From Bacillus sp. IITD106 (GTDB taxonomy: Bacteria; Bacillota; Bacilli; Bacillales; Bacillaceae_C), in assembly GCF_019459225.1 (NCBI RefSeq), contig NZ_JAIAZY010000042.1:1-37329 (forward strand): a DNA stretch of 37,329 nt, in the 5' to 3' direction. The notes under the pieces are model-generated. The model was not told the DNA's origin. It saw only the letters and a list, made by a program, of their open reading frames with translations, and did not search any database. The position numbers and the translations under genes are program-made. Positions 1 through 8,323 of the stretch are shown in pieces. Numbering within the stretch: position 1 is the stretch's first letter; each line of letters starts with the position of its first letter.

Positions 1-9
1 TCAGAAAAG

Positions 10-56
10 TGTAATCTATTACATTTATTTTATAAATCTAAATGTAATCCATTACA
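10..56. promoter_or_regulatory. Tandem palindromic operator upstream of the first operon
   Basis: Two near-identical perfect palindromes lie just upstream of the first gene: TGTAATCTATTACA at 10-23 and TGTAATCCATTACA at 43-56. They differ only in the central dinucleotide, and their centres are 33 bp apart, about three helical turns, so both would face the same side of the DNA. This is the layout of a repressor operator pair. The right copy contains TGTAAT, which could also serve as a -10 box. The cognate regulator is not identified, and the motif was not noticed elsewhere in the window. Confidence 0.6.
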
Positions 57-91
57 TTTCCTGTAAACATTTTCAAAAGGAGGAATTTTTC

Positions 92-943
92 ATGAGTTTA
101 TCTTTAGGGTTACAGTTATATTCTGTAAGGGATGAATTAGAAAAAGACTACTTAGGAACTTTAGAAAGGTTAGCGGAAATTGGTTACAAGAATCTTGAAG
201 TCGCGATTCACAATGCTGACGAAGGTTTAAAAGTAGGCGGTATGAATGCGGCTGAAATTAAAAAGCAATTAGACCGACTTGGGATGCAGGTCGTTTCAAG
301 CCATATTGGGCCTCTTGATAAAGTGGATTGGGACGAAGTAGCAGATTTTAGTCATACACTTGGAAGTAAGTCCGTTGGTTGTTCGATTGCCTTTTTTACA
401 AACTATCAAGAAATTCTCGATTTTAGCGCGGAATTAAATAAATATGGGGAAGAATGTCGTAAACGTGATCTCCAATTCTATTTCCACAACCATTTCCAAG
501 AATTCCAAAAGTTTAATGGGAAATATGCGATGGATATTGTACTAGAAAATACCGATAAGGATTTAGTGAAAATGGAATTTGATACGTACTGGGCTGTTCG
601 AGGTGGAGTGGACCCTGTTGAATACCTCAAACAATTAGGTGATCGCTGTGGGTTGATCCATCAAAAAGATTTGCCAGCTACTGTAGAAAAACGGAACTTG
701 TTTGATGTAATCGGTGAGGATGCTGAAATCACCTTTGAACGTTTTGTTAAAATGCCTAAACCAGAAGAGTTTACTGAAATTGGTGAAGGGGTCTTGGATA
801 TTGCAAGTATTATTACGGAAGCTAAGAAAATCGGTGCAGCTGAGTATATTTTCGTTGAGCAAGATCTCACAACGAGTAATCAGCTAGAGAGCGTTGAAAT
901 TAGTTATAAAAATATGACTGAATTATTAAAAACAAATGCGTAA
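92..943 (+). CDS. Sugar phosphate isomerase/epimerase-like TIM-barrel protein
   Basis: A 283-residue cytoplasmic protein of the xylose-isomerase-like TIM-barrel (AP endonuclease 2) superfamily. Visible family features are the N-terminal LGLQLYSVRD strand, FHNH near residue 131, EFDTYW near 162, the HQKD segment near 190, and FVEQD near 257; these supply the His, Asp and Glu ligands of the divalent metal site. The family isomerises or epimerises sugars and, with Gfo/Idh/MocA partners, acts on 3-keto-sugars; the exact substrate cannot be read here. The start has a good AAAGGAGG site ending about 7 bases upstream. It is followed 41 bp later by a Gfo/Idh/MocA gene and then a symporter, so an operon is likely, probably controlled by the tandem palindromes upstream. 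Family assignment is firm; the reaction is not. Confidence 0.85.
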   Translation: MSLSLGLQLYSVRDELEKDYLGTLERLAEIGYKNLEVAIHNADEGLKVGGMNAAEIKKQLDRLGMQVVSSHIGPLDKVDWDEVADFSHTLGSKSVGCSIAFFTNYQEILDFSAELNKYGEECRKRDLQFYFHNHFQEFQKFNGKYAMDIVLENTDKDLVKMEFDTYWAVRGGVDPVEYLKQLGDRCGLIHQKDLPATVEKRNLFDVIGEDAEITFERFVKMPKPEEFTEIGEGVLDIASIITEAKKIGAAEYIFVEQDLTTSNQLESVEISYKNMTELLKTNA

Positions 944-984
944 ATATCTACTTATAAAGAAATATAGAGTGGGGAGGAACATTC

Positions 985-2085
985 ATGACGAATAAGAAAT
1001 TAAAAATTGCGATCATTGGTTGCGGTGGAATTGCCAATCAAAAACATATGCCGGCTCTTTCTAAATTAAAAGATAAGGCTGAAATGGTTGCTTTTTGTGA
1101 TGTCGAAGAGGAAAGAGCGGTTCAAGCGGCCGAACAATATGGTGCAGAGGGTGCAAAAGTTTATCAGGATTATAAAGAAGTATTAAAGGACTCTGAAATT
1201 GATGTAGTTCATGTCTGTACACCAAATGTTTCTCATGCGGTCATTACAGTCGATGCGCTTGAGGCAGGCAAGCATGTCATGTGTGAAAAACCGATGGCAA
1301 TTAACTCAGAAGAAGCAAAATGGATGATCGAAACAGCAAAACGCACAGGTAAAAAACTTACAATTGGTTACCAAAATCGTTTTCGAGGAGATTCATTAGT
1401 ATTAAAGGAAGCTTGTAAAAATGGAGATTTAGGTGAAGTATATTTTGCCAAGGCTCATGCAATCCGTCGTCGTGGTGTACCAACTTGGGGAGTTTTTATG
1501 GATATAGAAAAACAAGGTGGCGGCCCACTTATTGATATCGGAACACATGCATTAGACCTTGCATTATGGCTGATGGATAATTACAAGCCGAAATTGGTGG
1601 TAGGCTCTACTTTCCAAAAGCTAAAAGATAAATCTGAAGGAAATATTTTCGGGCCTTGGAATCCGGAAGAGTATAATGTTGAAGATTCTGCATTTGGTTA
1701 TATCAAAATGGAAAATGGTGCGACCATTATGCTTGAATCATCATGGGCTTTAAATATGATCAATGGAAAAGAAGCTCAAGTCACATTGGCTGGAACGGAA
1801 GCAGGAGCTGAAATGTTCGGTGAAGCTTGGGAAGGAAAGGGCTATGTGACCTTTAACTCAACAAAATATGGTCAAATGGTAGAAACGGAAACATCCGCAG
1901 GTGGCGGGGTTGCCTATTTTGATGGAGAAGAGATTGGCGCGGGAGATCTGGAAGCAAGGCAATGGATTGATGCCATTCTCGAGGATAAAGAGCTTGTTGT
2001 AAAACCTGAAGAAGCGTATGTGGTGACTCAAATTCTTGAAGCTATATATAAATCCGCGGAAACAGGAAAAGCAATCGAACTATAA
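985..2085 (+). CDS. Gfo/Idh/MocA family oxidoreductase
   Basis: A 366-residue NAD(P)-dependent sugar dehydrogenase of the Gfo/Idh/MocA family. The N-terminal Rossmann fold shows IIGCGGIANQKH at residues 10-21, the conserved EKP triad at 101-103 carries the lysine used in hydride transfer, and DIGTHALD at 184-191 supplies the catalytic His and Asp of the C-terminal domain. Length is normal for the family. The start has GGGGAGG about 7 bases upstream. Its position between a TIM-barrel isomerase and a sugar symporter suggests oxidation of the imported sugar or glycoside, possibly at C3 or C2 (inference). Levoglucosan, inositol and keto-glycoside pathways use the same gene pair, so the substrate stays open. 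Confidence 0.9.
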   Translation: MTNKKLKIAIIGCGGIANQKHMPALSKLKDKAEMVAFCDVEEERAVQAAEQYGAEGAKVYQDYKEVLKDSEIDVVHVCTPNVSHAVITVDALEAGKHVMCEKPMAINSEEAKWMIETAKRTGKKLTIGYQNRFRGDSLVLKEACKNGDLGEVYFAKAHAIRRRGVPTWGVFMDIEKQGGGPLIDIGTHALDLALWLMDNYKPKLVVGSTFQKLKDKSEGNIFGPWNPEEYNVEDSAFGYIKMENGATIMLESSWALNMINGKEAQVTLAGTEAGAEMFGEAWEGKGYVTFNSTKYGQMVETETSAGGGVAYFDGEEIGAGDLEARQWIDAILEDKELVVKPEEAYVVTQILEAIYKSAETGKAIEL

Positions 2086-2138
2086 ACACGAAAAGCTTGA
2101 TTATGTTTAAAGAATAACTGATGGGCGCTATAAAACAT

Positions 2139-2170
2139 GAGTACTCCCGCAGCTAGTGGTGGGGGTACTC
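2139..2170 (+). repeat. Strong palindromic hairpin before the symporter gene
   Basis: Bases 2139-2150 and 2159-2170 form a 12-pair stem with two G-U pairs around an 8-base loop (AGCTAGTG). No run of T follows, so it is not a classical terminator. It lies between the oxidoreductase gene and the true symporter start. It could be an mRNA-processing or stabilising hairpin, or one copy of a short interspersed palindromic repeat. A start codon at 2137 would translate through it, which argues against that start. Confidence 0.6.
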
Positions 2171-2202
2171 CAAATAAAAATAGGGGAAGTGGGGTAGAGG
2201 AG

Positions 2203-3561
2203 ATGTCAACGAAAGTTGAAAAAATTAGCCTAAAAGAAAAAATTAGCTACAGTTTTGGAGATTTAGCGTCCAACTTTGTTTGGGGAATGACAACGAGTTA
2301 TTTGCTTTTCTTCTATACAGATATTTTTGGAATTACTGCTGCTGCTGTGGGAACACTCTTTCTCATTACTCGAATTTTTGATGCATTGAACGACCCAGTC
2401 ATGGGAATTATCATTGATAAAACAAAGAGCAAGCATGGGAAAGCAAGACCTTATTTACTTTACCTACCCATACCTTTTGCGATTTTAAGTGTATTAACCT
2501 TTATAACTCCAGGCTTTTCCGATTCGGGAAAACTTGTTTACGCTTACGTCACTTACCTTTTGCTAGGGATGATTTACACAGCGATTAATATCCCTTACGG
2601 TGCATTAATGTCTATGATGACAAGGGATTCAAATGAAAAATCGCAATTAGGTAGTTTCCGGATGATGGGTCTTGCAGCAGGGTCGATTCTTGTTTCCGCC
2701 CTTACGCTCCCTTTAGTCAAATTATTCGGTGGCGGGAATCAGCAAATAGGATTTCCAATTACAATGGCCGTGTTTTCTGCTATTGGTGTTGTCCTGTTTT
2801 ATATCACATTTAAGTACTGTAAAGAGCGTTATTCTGAACAAGAGGATCCGAATAATAAAATAAAAGTGACAGAATCAATTGGCAACCTCTTTAAAAATAA
2901 ACCATGGACGGTAATTGCTACAAGCTCTGTCATTCAATTCCTGAGAATTGGAGCAATGTTCGGTGTTCTTATTTACTTTGTAACATATGTACTGGATCAA
3001 CCAGCCTTAGTTCCTCTTTATTTAACATTAGCGAATGTAGCGAATTTCGCAGGTGGTGCAATAGCTCCCCCTATTTTAAAGCGTTTAAAAAACCGAAATG
3101 GAAGTCTTGTTGTTTTAGCAATTGCATTGGCATTATTTATTCTACTTATTTTCTTGGAAAATAGCTCGGTATACCTTTTTGCTAGCGTATTCTTTATAGC
3201 TAATACGTTAATTGGAGTGTCTGGTTCAGCCAACTTCGCACTATTGGCGGATACAGTCGATTACCAAGAATGGAAATTTGGGAAAAGAACGGAAGGATTA
3301 CTTTATTCAGCATATAGCTTTGCGACGAAGTTTGGAATAGCGATTGGTTCAGCATTCATCGCTTACGCATTAGGTTGGGCGGGATATAATCCGAATGCGA
3401 TAACGGGCGAAGCAGTAAGTATGATTCGCTTTCTAATGTATGCAGGTCCAATTCTATTTACGTTACTCCAAGTGATTGTGTTAGTATTCTATAAATTAGA
3501 TCATAACCACGCACAAATTGTTAAAGAATTGAACGAACGAAATGCAAATACAGCTATTTGA
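2203..3561 (+). CDS. GPH-family sugar:cation symporter (MelB-like)
   Basis: A polytopic membrane protein of about 452 residues from the glycoside-pentoside-hexuronide:cation symporter family (MFS superfamily), with about 12 predicted membrane segments. It begins with the typical family pattern KEKISYSFGDLASNFVWG, followed by the conserved NDPVMG segment, DKTKSKHGKARPY loop and, in the second half, LADTVDYQEWKFGKRTEG. It probably brings a sugar or glycoside into the cell for the two upstream enzymes. I place the start at 2203 because the product then starts like other family members. The ATG at 2137 would add 22 low-complexity residues encoded by an RNA hairpin. The gene is followed by a terminator. 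Ion and substrate are not predictable from sequence alone. Confidence 0.88.
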   Translation: MSTKVEKISLKEKISYSFGDLASNFVWGMTTSYLLFFYTDIFGITAAAVGTLFLITRIFDALNDPVMGIIIDKTKSKHGKARPYLLYLPIPFAILSVLTFITPGFSDSGKLVYAYVTYLLLGMIYTAINIPYGALMSMMTRDSNEKSQLGSFRMMGLAAGSILVSALTLPLVKLFGGGNQQIGFPITMAVFSAIGVVLFYITFKYCKERYSEQEDPNNKIKVTESIGNLFKNKPWTVIATSSVIQFLRIGAMFGVLIYFVTYVLDQPALVPLYLTLANVANFAGGAIAPPILKRLKNRNGSLVVLAIALALFILLIFLENSSVYLFASVFFIANTLIGVSGSANFALLADTVDYQEWKFGKRTEGLLYSAYSFATKFGIAIGSAFIAYALGWAGYNPNAITGEAVSMIRFLMYAGPILFTLLQVIVLVFYKLDHNHAQIVKELNERNANTAI

Positions 3562-3597
3562 TAAGTAGAGGGGCGGTTCTAAAGCTTCTCTTTGGTT

Positions 3598-3638
3598 AAG
3601 TCATTCCCCGTTTTATGAAGGGAGTGACTTTTTTATTT
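3598..3638 (+). terminator. Rho-independent terminator of the first operon
   Basis: AAGTCATTCCC pairs with GGGAGTGACTT and is followed directly by a T-rich tract ending near 3638. It lies 37 bp after the symporter stop and closes the isomerase-oxidoreductase-symporter operon. Confidence 0.85.
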
Positions 3639-3749
3639 GGGGTAGGATTTTTGCTTAGAAATTTCATAAAATTAATTATCGCTATTTGGGTGAAACTTTC
3701 TATAGATTTGAATAAATAATCAATATATTATATTCATAGGAGTCTGAAT

Positions 3750-3827
3750 ATGGTTTATATATTGAATAATCGAGCGGTTTTATGTGCGTTGTGTGTTACA
3801 CTAAGTACAATATTTGTTGGATACTAG
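3750..3827 (+). CDS. Candidate small hydrophobic peptide (25 aa)
   Basis: A short open frame starts at ATG 3750 and has a convincing TAGGAG site 7 bases upstream (3737-3742). It codes for 25 residues; after a short polar start (MVYILNNRA) comes a hydrophobic stretch VLCALCVTLSTIFVGY with two cysteines, long enough for one membrane span. It sits between a terminator and the AraC-type regulator gene, in the same direction. It may be a small membrane peptide or a leader peptide. I do not recognise it, and chance occurrence is possible because the region is AT-rich. Confidence 0.3.
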   Translation: MVYILNNRAVLCALCVTLSTIFVGY

Positions 3828-3907
3828 ATAGACTTAATATGATATTTGAATAATTTGGAAAGCATGTGGTAGTTTTATATTTCAAATAAATTAAGGGGGG
3901 AGAAGCT

Positions 3908-6256
3908 ATGATTAGGGAAGCACTCTCAAGTTTTCGTTTTAGAAGTGTATTCATTAAAATATCCCTTAGTTTATGTGCATTGGTTATAATCCCAATATTA
4001 ATTGTTGGTTGGTTTGGGAATTGGTATAGTCAAAAAATAATTCAAAAAGAGGTCGATCAGTCTAGTTTGCAAATGTTGGATCAGACTAGAAGGTTGATGG
4101 ATTATCAATTAAATAATATTGATTCCTTAACCGTTCAACTTGCTAATAATGATTCACTAATAGATGCACTCAAAATGAAAAATATAGAAGATATGGAACC
4201 ACTGCTGAAAAATATTCAATATTATCTGCGTGATTTTTATACTTCATCCCCGTACATCGATTCCATTTTTATATACTACCAAAATATCCATATGGTACAA
4301 TCCGCCATTACTGGACTTAATCCTGAATTGGAATTTGAACAAAAAGATATAATCAAAATTTTTAATGAGATGGATAAAAAAAGAAAGTGGGTGCTTCCGA
4401 ATACAATTGATGGATTGCCGCAGGAAAATTCAACTGTCACGTTGATCAGACCAATCCCTCTCATTGGTGAAGAAAATGGTGGAGCCATCATTGTGAATTT
4501 GAATAAGGAAGTATTATTCCAAAATCACTCCGCAAGACTAATGAGAGATGGTGAACAAATATGGATGCTTCATCCTAGTGATAATTTTGGATTTGATACA
4601 AGGGAAGGAAAACCACTAGCGCTTGGCGAGCTGCGAAATGTAAAAGGGGAAATAAGCAGTGATATGAACACCTTTATTAAAAAATTCCGTGGTGAAAAAT
4701 ATAGTTTTACATCTGTAACCTCACCGCTTACAGGTTGGAAATATATTTATTTAGTTCCTATAAAAACTCTTTATTCGGGGAGTTACGTTATTAAAGTTTT
4801 TATGTTTTTATTATCGGCCATATCTATTATGTTCTCTATTATCATGGCTGTAATTATTGCAAAAAAAATGTACAACCCAATTCAGGCTTTAATAAATATT
4901 ATTAACTCTCACAAAAATAAAAAAGAAAAAAGTATACAACCAACAGGCGAAGTTCCATACATTTTATCTTCATTTGAACAACTTTCTTTTGATCAGCAAA
5001 TATTAAAGAGCGAATTAAAAAATAACTTAAGCGTCATCCGCGAAAGTTATTTAAAAACATTGCTTTATGAAAAATCGTCCCATGATAATGAGAGGTTATT
5101 AAAATTAGAAGACTATGGAATCCATTTCACCGCTAATGGTTATTTTGTAGGGATTTTAAGAATAGATGATTATGATGACTTCGAAAAAAGAAATACTGAT
5201 TTAGACATGGAGTTATATAAAAAATTTATTGAAAAGGTCAGTGAAGAGGTTGCCGAAGATGTATTTAATACAATAACAATCAGTATGGACGGCAGTGATG
5301 TCATTTTGATCTGTAATCTAAAGAATACTACAGCCATAGATAAAATATATGAAGATGCTATGAACACTTTTAAAACAATCGGACATCAAATTACACATTA
5401 TTTAGATATAACGATCTCGATTGGTATCGGAGAAATTGTTTCCGCTATTGGATTGTTGTCCGGTTCTTATGAAAAGGCGATGCAATCTCTTAAGTTAACA
5501 ACCTATAAAGGCAATGGTTCAATCCTGGCTTATTGGCAAATAGAGTCCAACAAAAATATTTATAATAATATTTTTGTTAAAGCTAAAAAAGCGGAAGAGG
5601 CAATAATTTCCGCTATTAAAAGTAAAGATACAAATAAAATTGAACAAAGTGTATTTGATTTTTTTTCATTATTCAAAAGCTCTAATGATTATCCTTTTAC
5701 TCTTATACACCATATAGTTCTATCTTTAGTCAATTCACTAATTGAAAAGATATCCAAGCTGGGATTACCAATAAATGCAGAGAAGGAGATTTCAGCAGTC
5801 TATATCAAGGTGACCCATTTTGATTCAATCGACCCATTGGAAAGTTGGGTATCCAAATATTTAATAGAGCTGAATAGTCTAATAGAAAAAGAATTCGCCC
5901 AAGATGAGTATGATGTAATCGAACATATATTAGGTTATATCCAAGCAAATTTTGACAAGGAAATTTCACTAAATGGGATTGCGGATAAACTTGCTTTGGA
6001 TCCATCCCATATTAGTCGAATATTTAAACAAAAGTTTGGTACTAATTTTATGGAGTATATTATTTCATTGCGATTAAACAAGGCGAAGGAATTGTTAACG
6101 ACTTCCGATGTTACGGTGGGAGAAATAGGTCAATTGGTTGGATATACAAATATTCACAGTTTTATTCGCATCTTTAAAAAATACGAAGGAACAACACCCG
6201 GGAAATATCGGGATCATCATAATCGGAAACAACTAGATATTAATAAAGTTTATTAA
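3908..6256 (+). CDS. Membrane-bound AraC-family transcriptional regulator (YesS-like)
   Basis: A 782-residue one-component regulator. The N-terminal membrane span is at about residues 17-37, an extracellular sensor region (dCache-like) follows to about 295, a second span lies at about 297-320, then a cytoplasmic linker. A C-terminal double helix-turn-helix AraC domain occupies about 675-772, with DPSHISRIFKQKFG as the first recognition segment and VGYTNIHSFIRIFKKYEG as the second. Such proteins sense an external sugar or a binding protein and activate adjacent transport operons. The start at 3908 has AAGGGGGGAG upstream. It directly precedes the Opp-type importer and sulfatase operon in the same direction, so that operon is its likeliest target (inference). 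Terminators lie on both sides, so it is probably transcribed alone. Confidence 0.88.
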   Translation: MIREALSSFRFRSVFIKISLSLCALVIIPILIVGWFGNWYSQKIIQKEVDQSSLQMLDQTRRLMDYQLNNIDSLTVQLANNDSLIDALKMKNIEDMEPLLKNIQYYLRDFYTSSPYIDSIFIYYQNIHMVQSAITGLNPELEFEQKDIIKIFNEMDKKRKWVLPNTIDGLPQENSTVTLIRPIPLIGEENGGAIIVNLNKEVLFQNHSARLMRDGEQIWMLHPSDNFGFDTREGKPLALGELRNVKGEISSDMNTFIKKFRGEKYSFTSVTSPLTGWKYIYLVPIKTLYSGSYVIKVFMFLLSAISIMFSIIMAVIIAKKMYNPIQALINIINSHKNKKEKSIQPTGEVPYILSSFEQLSFDQQILKSELKNNLSVIRESYLKTLLYEKSSHDNERLLKLEDYGIHFTANGYFVGILRIDDYDDFEKRNTDLDMELYKKFIEKVSEEVAEDVFNTITISMDGSDVILICNLKNTTAIDKIYEDAMNTFKTIGHQITHYLDITISIGIGEIVSAIGLLSGSYEKAMQSLKLTTYKGNGSILAYWQIESNKNIYNNIFVKAKKAEEAIISAIKSKDTNKIEQSVFDFFSLFKSSNDYPFTLIHHIVLSLVNSLIEKISKLGLPINAEKEISAVYIKVTHFDSIDPLESWVSKYLIELNSLIEKEFAQDEYDVIEHILGYIQANFDKEISLNGIADKLALDPSHISRIFKQKFGTNFMEYIISLRLNKAKELLTTSDVTVGEIGQLVGYTNIHSFIRIFKKYEGTTPGKYRDHHNRKQLDINKVY

Positions 6257-6312
6257 TATGAAAATTTCGTATTAAAATGCAAGTCCTAAAATGAATGACA
6301 TATGCCGACATC

Positions 6313-6336
6313 AAAAACCCCTTTTTAGGGGTTTTT
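6313..6336 (+). terminator. Rho-independent terminator after the AraC-type gene
   Basis: AAAAACCCC pairs with GGGGTTTTT around a 6-base loop. The T run is part of the right arm, so it may work in both directions. It lies 57 bp after the regulator stop codon. Confidence 0.88.
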
Positions 6337-6619
6337 GTGTTTACAGAATAAAGATAAATGTACAGAAATAATGAAATCGAACTTTATTTAACAAGATTGG
6401 CAAAATAGGTATAACATATCAAAAAAGGATTATCCGCCATGCAGATGCTATGGAGAGTTATAGATTGACTAAAAAATAACATGTTACATGACATCAAAAA
6501 TAATCCATTGATTAAATATTCAATTTATTCTAGGGTTTTAATAGACTCCAAAAAAGGGGGAATAAAAAAACGGGGAAATGTAAGGGGTATCAAAAAATAT
6601 AAATTAGTAGGAGGAATTT
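6337..6619 (+). promoter_or_regulatory. Upstream region of the Opp-type operon
   Basis: This 283-bp gap has no convincing gene. It contains a perfect 10-bp palindrome TAACATGTTA at 6477-6486 and, just before it, TTGACT at 6465-6470, which could be a -35 box although no good -10 lies at the right distance. The operon promoter and the binding site of the upstream AraC-type protein most likely fall here (inference). AGGAGG at 6608-6613 is the ribosome binding site for the next gene. Confidence 0.35.
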
Positions 6620-8266
6620 TTGAGAATGAAAGGAAAAAAGGTTCTTTTATTGCTTGTTTCAATCTTGATGCTTGCTCTAATCGTTGGATGTAATAATGAT
6701 CAAAGTGCAACAGGTAATAACAAAGAGAAAAAGAGTTCAAATGGAAAAGTGCAATTTCATTTAGGAGAGACTATTAATCCTGAGCAAGTATCAAATTTTA
6801 ATCCTTTGCTTGCTACAGGAAATTGGTCCAACTTATTCGATTATATTTATGACTCTTTATTTTATTTTAACCCGGTTAAGGGAGAATTAATGCCTATCCT
6901 TGCGGCTGATCTGGGAACGTGGTCTGAGGATCAAAAAACCTATACGATTGAACTGCAAAATGGGGTTAAATGGCATGATGGAGAGGAATTCACTGCTGAA
7001 GATGTCCTTTTTACATTTAATGCGTTAAAAGAAAATAAAGCTTTAGATCGTTACCAAATTTGGGGCGAAAAGCGATTACAAGATGTGGTCGTGGATGGAA
7101 ATAAGGTTAATTTTAAGTTAGATGATAAATTCCCTTCATTGCCTTACTATCTATCTACTGTTTATATTGTGGCAAAACATGCATTCGGTAATGAAGATCC
7201 ATCGACTTACTTGAATAAAGAACCAATCGGTACAGGCCCATTTATATTTAAGGGTGTGAATGAAAGCGCTATTACATTAGACCGGAATGCTGATTATTTT
7301 AATGATGCTCCGAAAATAGATCAGTTAATCATTGATCGTTATAATAATTCTTCCACCCTTACATTAGCTTTGGAAAAAGGTGAAGTACACGCTTCCACGG
7401 GTACTGTTGCCATGCCAAGTGTTCCGAAATTATTAGAGAACCCTGTCAATAAAATGCAAGTATATCCAGGATTAACTGTATTTAGTGTAATTATGAATAA
7501 CGAGAAGCCAGGATTAAATGATCCGGCAGTTCGTAAGGCAATACAATTAGCCATTGATAGGAAGTCATTGATTGAGAAGGGCGAAATGAATGCAGTGTTT
7601 CCTGCAAATCCTGGTTTTCTTCCTAAAGTATTCGGGGATATGGCAGTCGATGATCTCTTCGACGATCCTAGTTATAGCTATAACACCGAAGAGGCTAAGA
7701 ATGTCTTGGAAGGTGCTGGTTATAAATTAAATTCAAAAGGGATCTATGAAAAAGACGGAAAAGAACTTTCTTTTGTCTATAATATGGCTGCAAATGCTCC
7801 CGCGCAAAACAAGGAAGGAACGATGATCACCCAATGGTTAGAGGAAGCTGGTATTAAGACTTCTGTTAAATTGGTGACATGGCCGGAATTAACTAAGTTA
7901 GCAATGGCGGGTGACTTTGATTTACTGCAAAATGGTTTATCGTTTCCACCAGATCCACAAGCTTCTTTAGAGGTGTTCCATAGTAAAATGACAGCACCTA
8001 TTGGAGAAAACACAAGTGGTTTAAATTATATGCGCTTTAAAGATAGTGAAGTAGATCAATGGTTGGATGAGGCGTTCGGAGCGGAACCCGAGATCAGAAA
8101 GGAATTGTACGCAAAGATTCAACAACGTATCGCAGAATTAGCCCCAATAGCGGTTATGTATAATGTTGGTGGTCATATTCCATATCGAACAGATGAATTT
8201 ACTAATTTTGATGAGGATGTTCCGGTATATTCTGCACTGTCTTTATCTAAAGTTGAAAAAAAATAA
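6620..8266 (+). CDS. Opp/Dpp-type ABC transporter substrate-binding lipoprotein (family 5)
   Basis: A 548-residue extracellular solute-binding protein of family 5. The N-terminus is a lipoprotein signal with KGKK, a hydrophobic core, and the lipobox IVGC (Cys24 lipidated). The mature part has the family features WSEDQKTYTIELQNGVKWHDG near residue 95-115 and repeated R-KAIQLAIDR-type segments later. Start is TTG 6620, 6 bases after AGGAGG; the next ATG is two codons on and too far from that site. Family 5 proteins bind peptides, but several bind oligosaccharides or nickel. Because two sulfatase genes close this operon, a sulfated oligosaccharide ligand is plausible (inference). A stem-loop separates it from the permease genes. 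Confidence 0.9.
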   Translation: MRMKGKKVLLLLVSILMLALIVGCNNDQSATGNNKEKKSSNGKVQFHLGETINPEQVSNFNPLLATGNWSNLFDYIYDSLFYFNPVKGELMPILAADLGTWSEDQKTYTIELQNGVKWHDGEEFTAEDVLFTFNALKENKALDRYQIWGEKRLQDVVVDGNKVNFKLDDKFPSLPYYLSTVYIVAKHAFGNEDPSTYLNKEPIGTGPFIFKGVNESAITLDRNADYFNDAPKIDQLIIDRYNNSSTLTLALEKGEVHASTGTVAMPSVPKLLENPVNKMQVYPGLTVFSVIMNNEKPGLNDPAVRKAIQLAIDRKSLIEKGEMNAVFPANPGFLPKVFGDMAVDDLFDDPSYSYNTEEAKNVLEGAGYKLNSKGIYEKDGKELSFVYNMAANAPAQNKEGTMITQWLEEAGIKTSVKLVTWPELTKLAMAGDFDLLQNGLSFPPDPQASLEVFHSKMTAPIGENTSGLNYMRFKDSEVDQWLDEAFGAEPEIRKELYAKIQQRIAELAPIAVMYNVGGHIPYRTDEFTNFDEDVPVYSALSLSKVEKK

Positions 8267-8279
8267 AGATATATTTTAT

Positions 8280-8303
8280 GGAGGTAGTGTAAAGGCTACC
8301 TCC
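8280..8303 (+). promoter_or_regulatory. Intercistronic stem-loop between binding protein and permease
   Basis: GGAGGTAG (8280-8287) and CTACCTCC (8296-8303) form a perfect 8-bp stem with an 8-base loop and no T tract. It starts 13 bp after the binding-protein stop. Hairpins here usually protect the upstream mRNA from 3' exonucleases and give more binding protein than permease. The right arm could also pair with the permease gene GGAGG site at 8310-8314, competing with ribosome binding. Confidence 0.6.
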
Positions 8304-8323
8304 CTGAATGGAGGAATAGTGGT

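Noticed and set aside
2137-2202. N-terminal extension of the symporter from the ATG at 2137
   Set aside because: It would translate an RNA hairpin, has no ribosome site and gives a start unlike the family.
6481-6693. A 70-residue frame upstream of and overlapping the binding-protein gene
   Set aside because: It lacks a ribosome site and overlaps the well-supported lipoprotein start in another frame.
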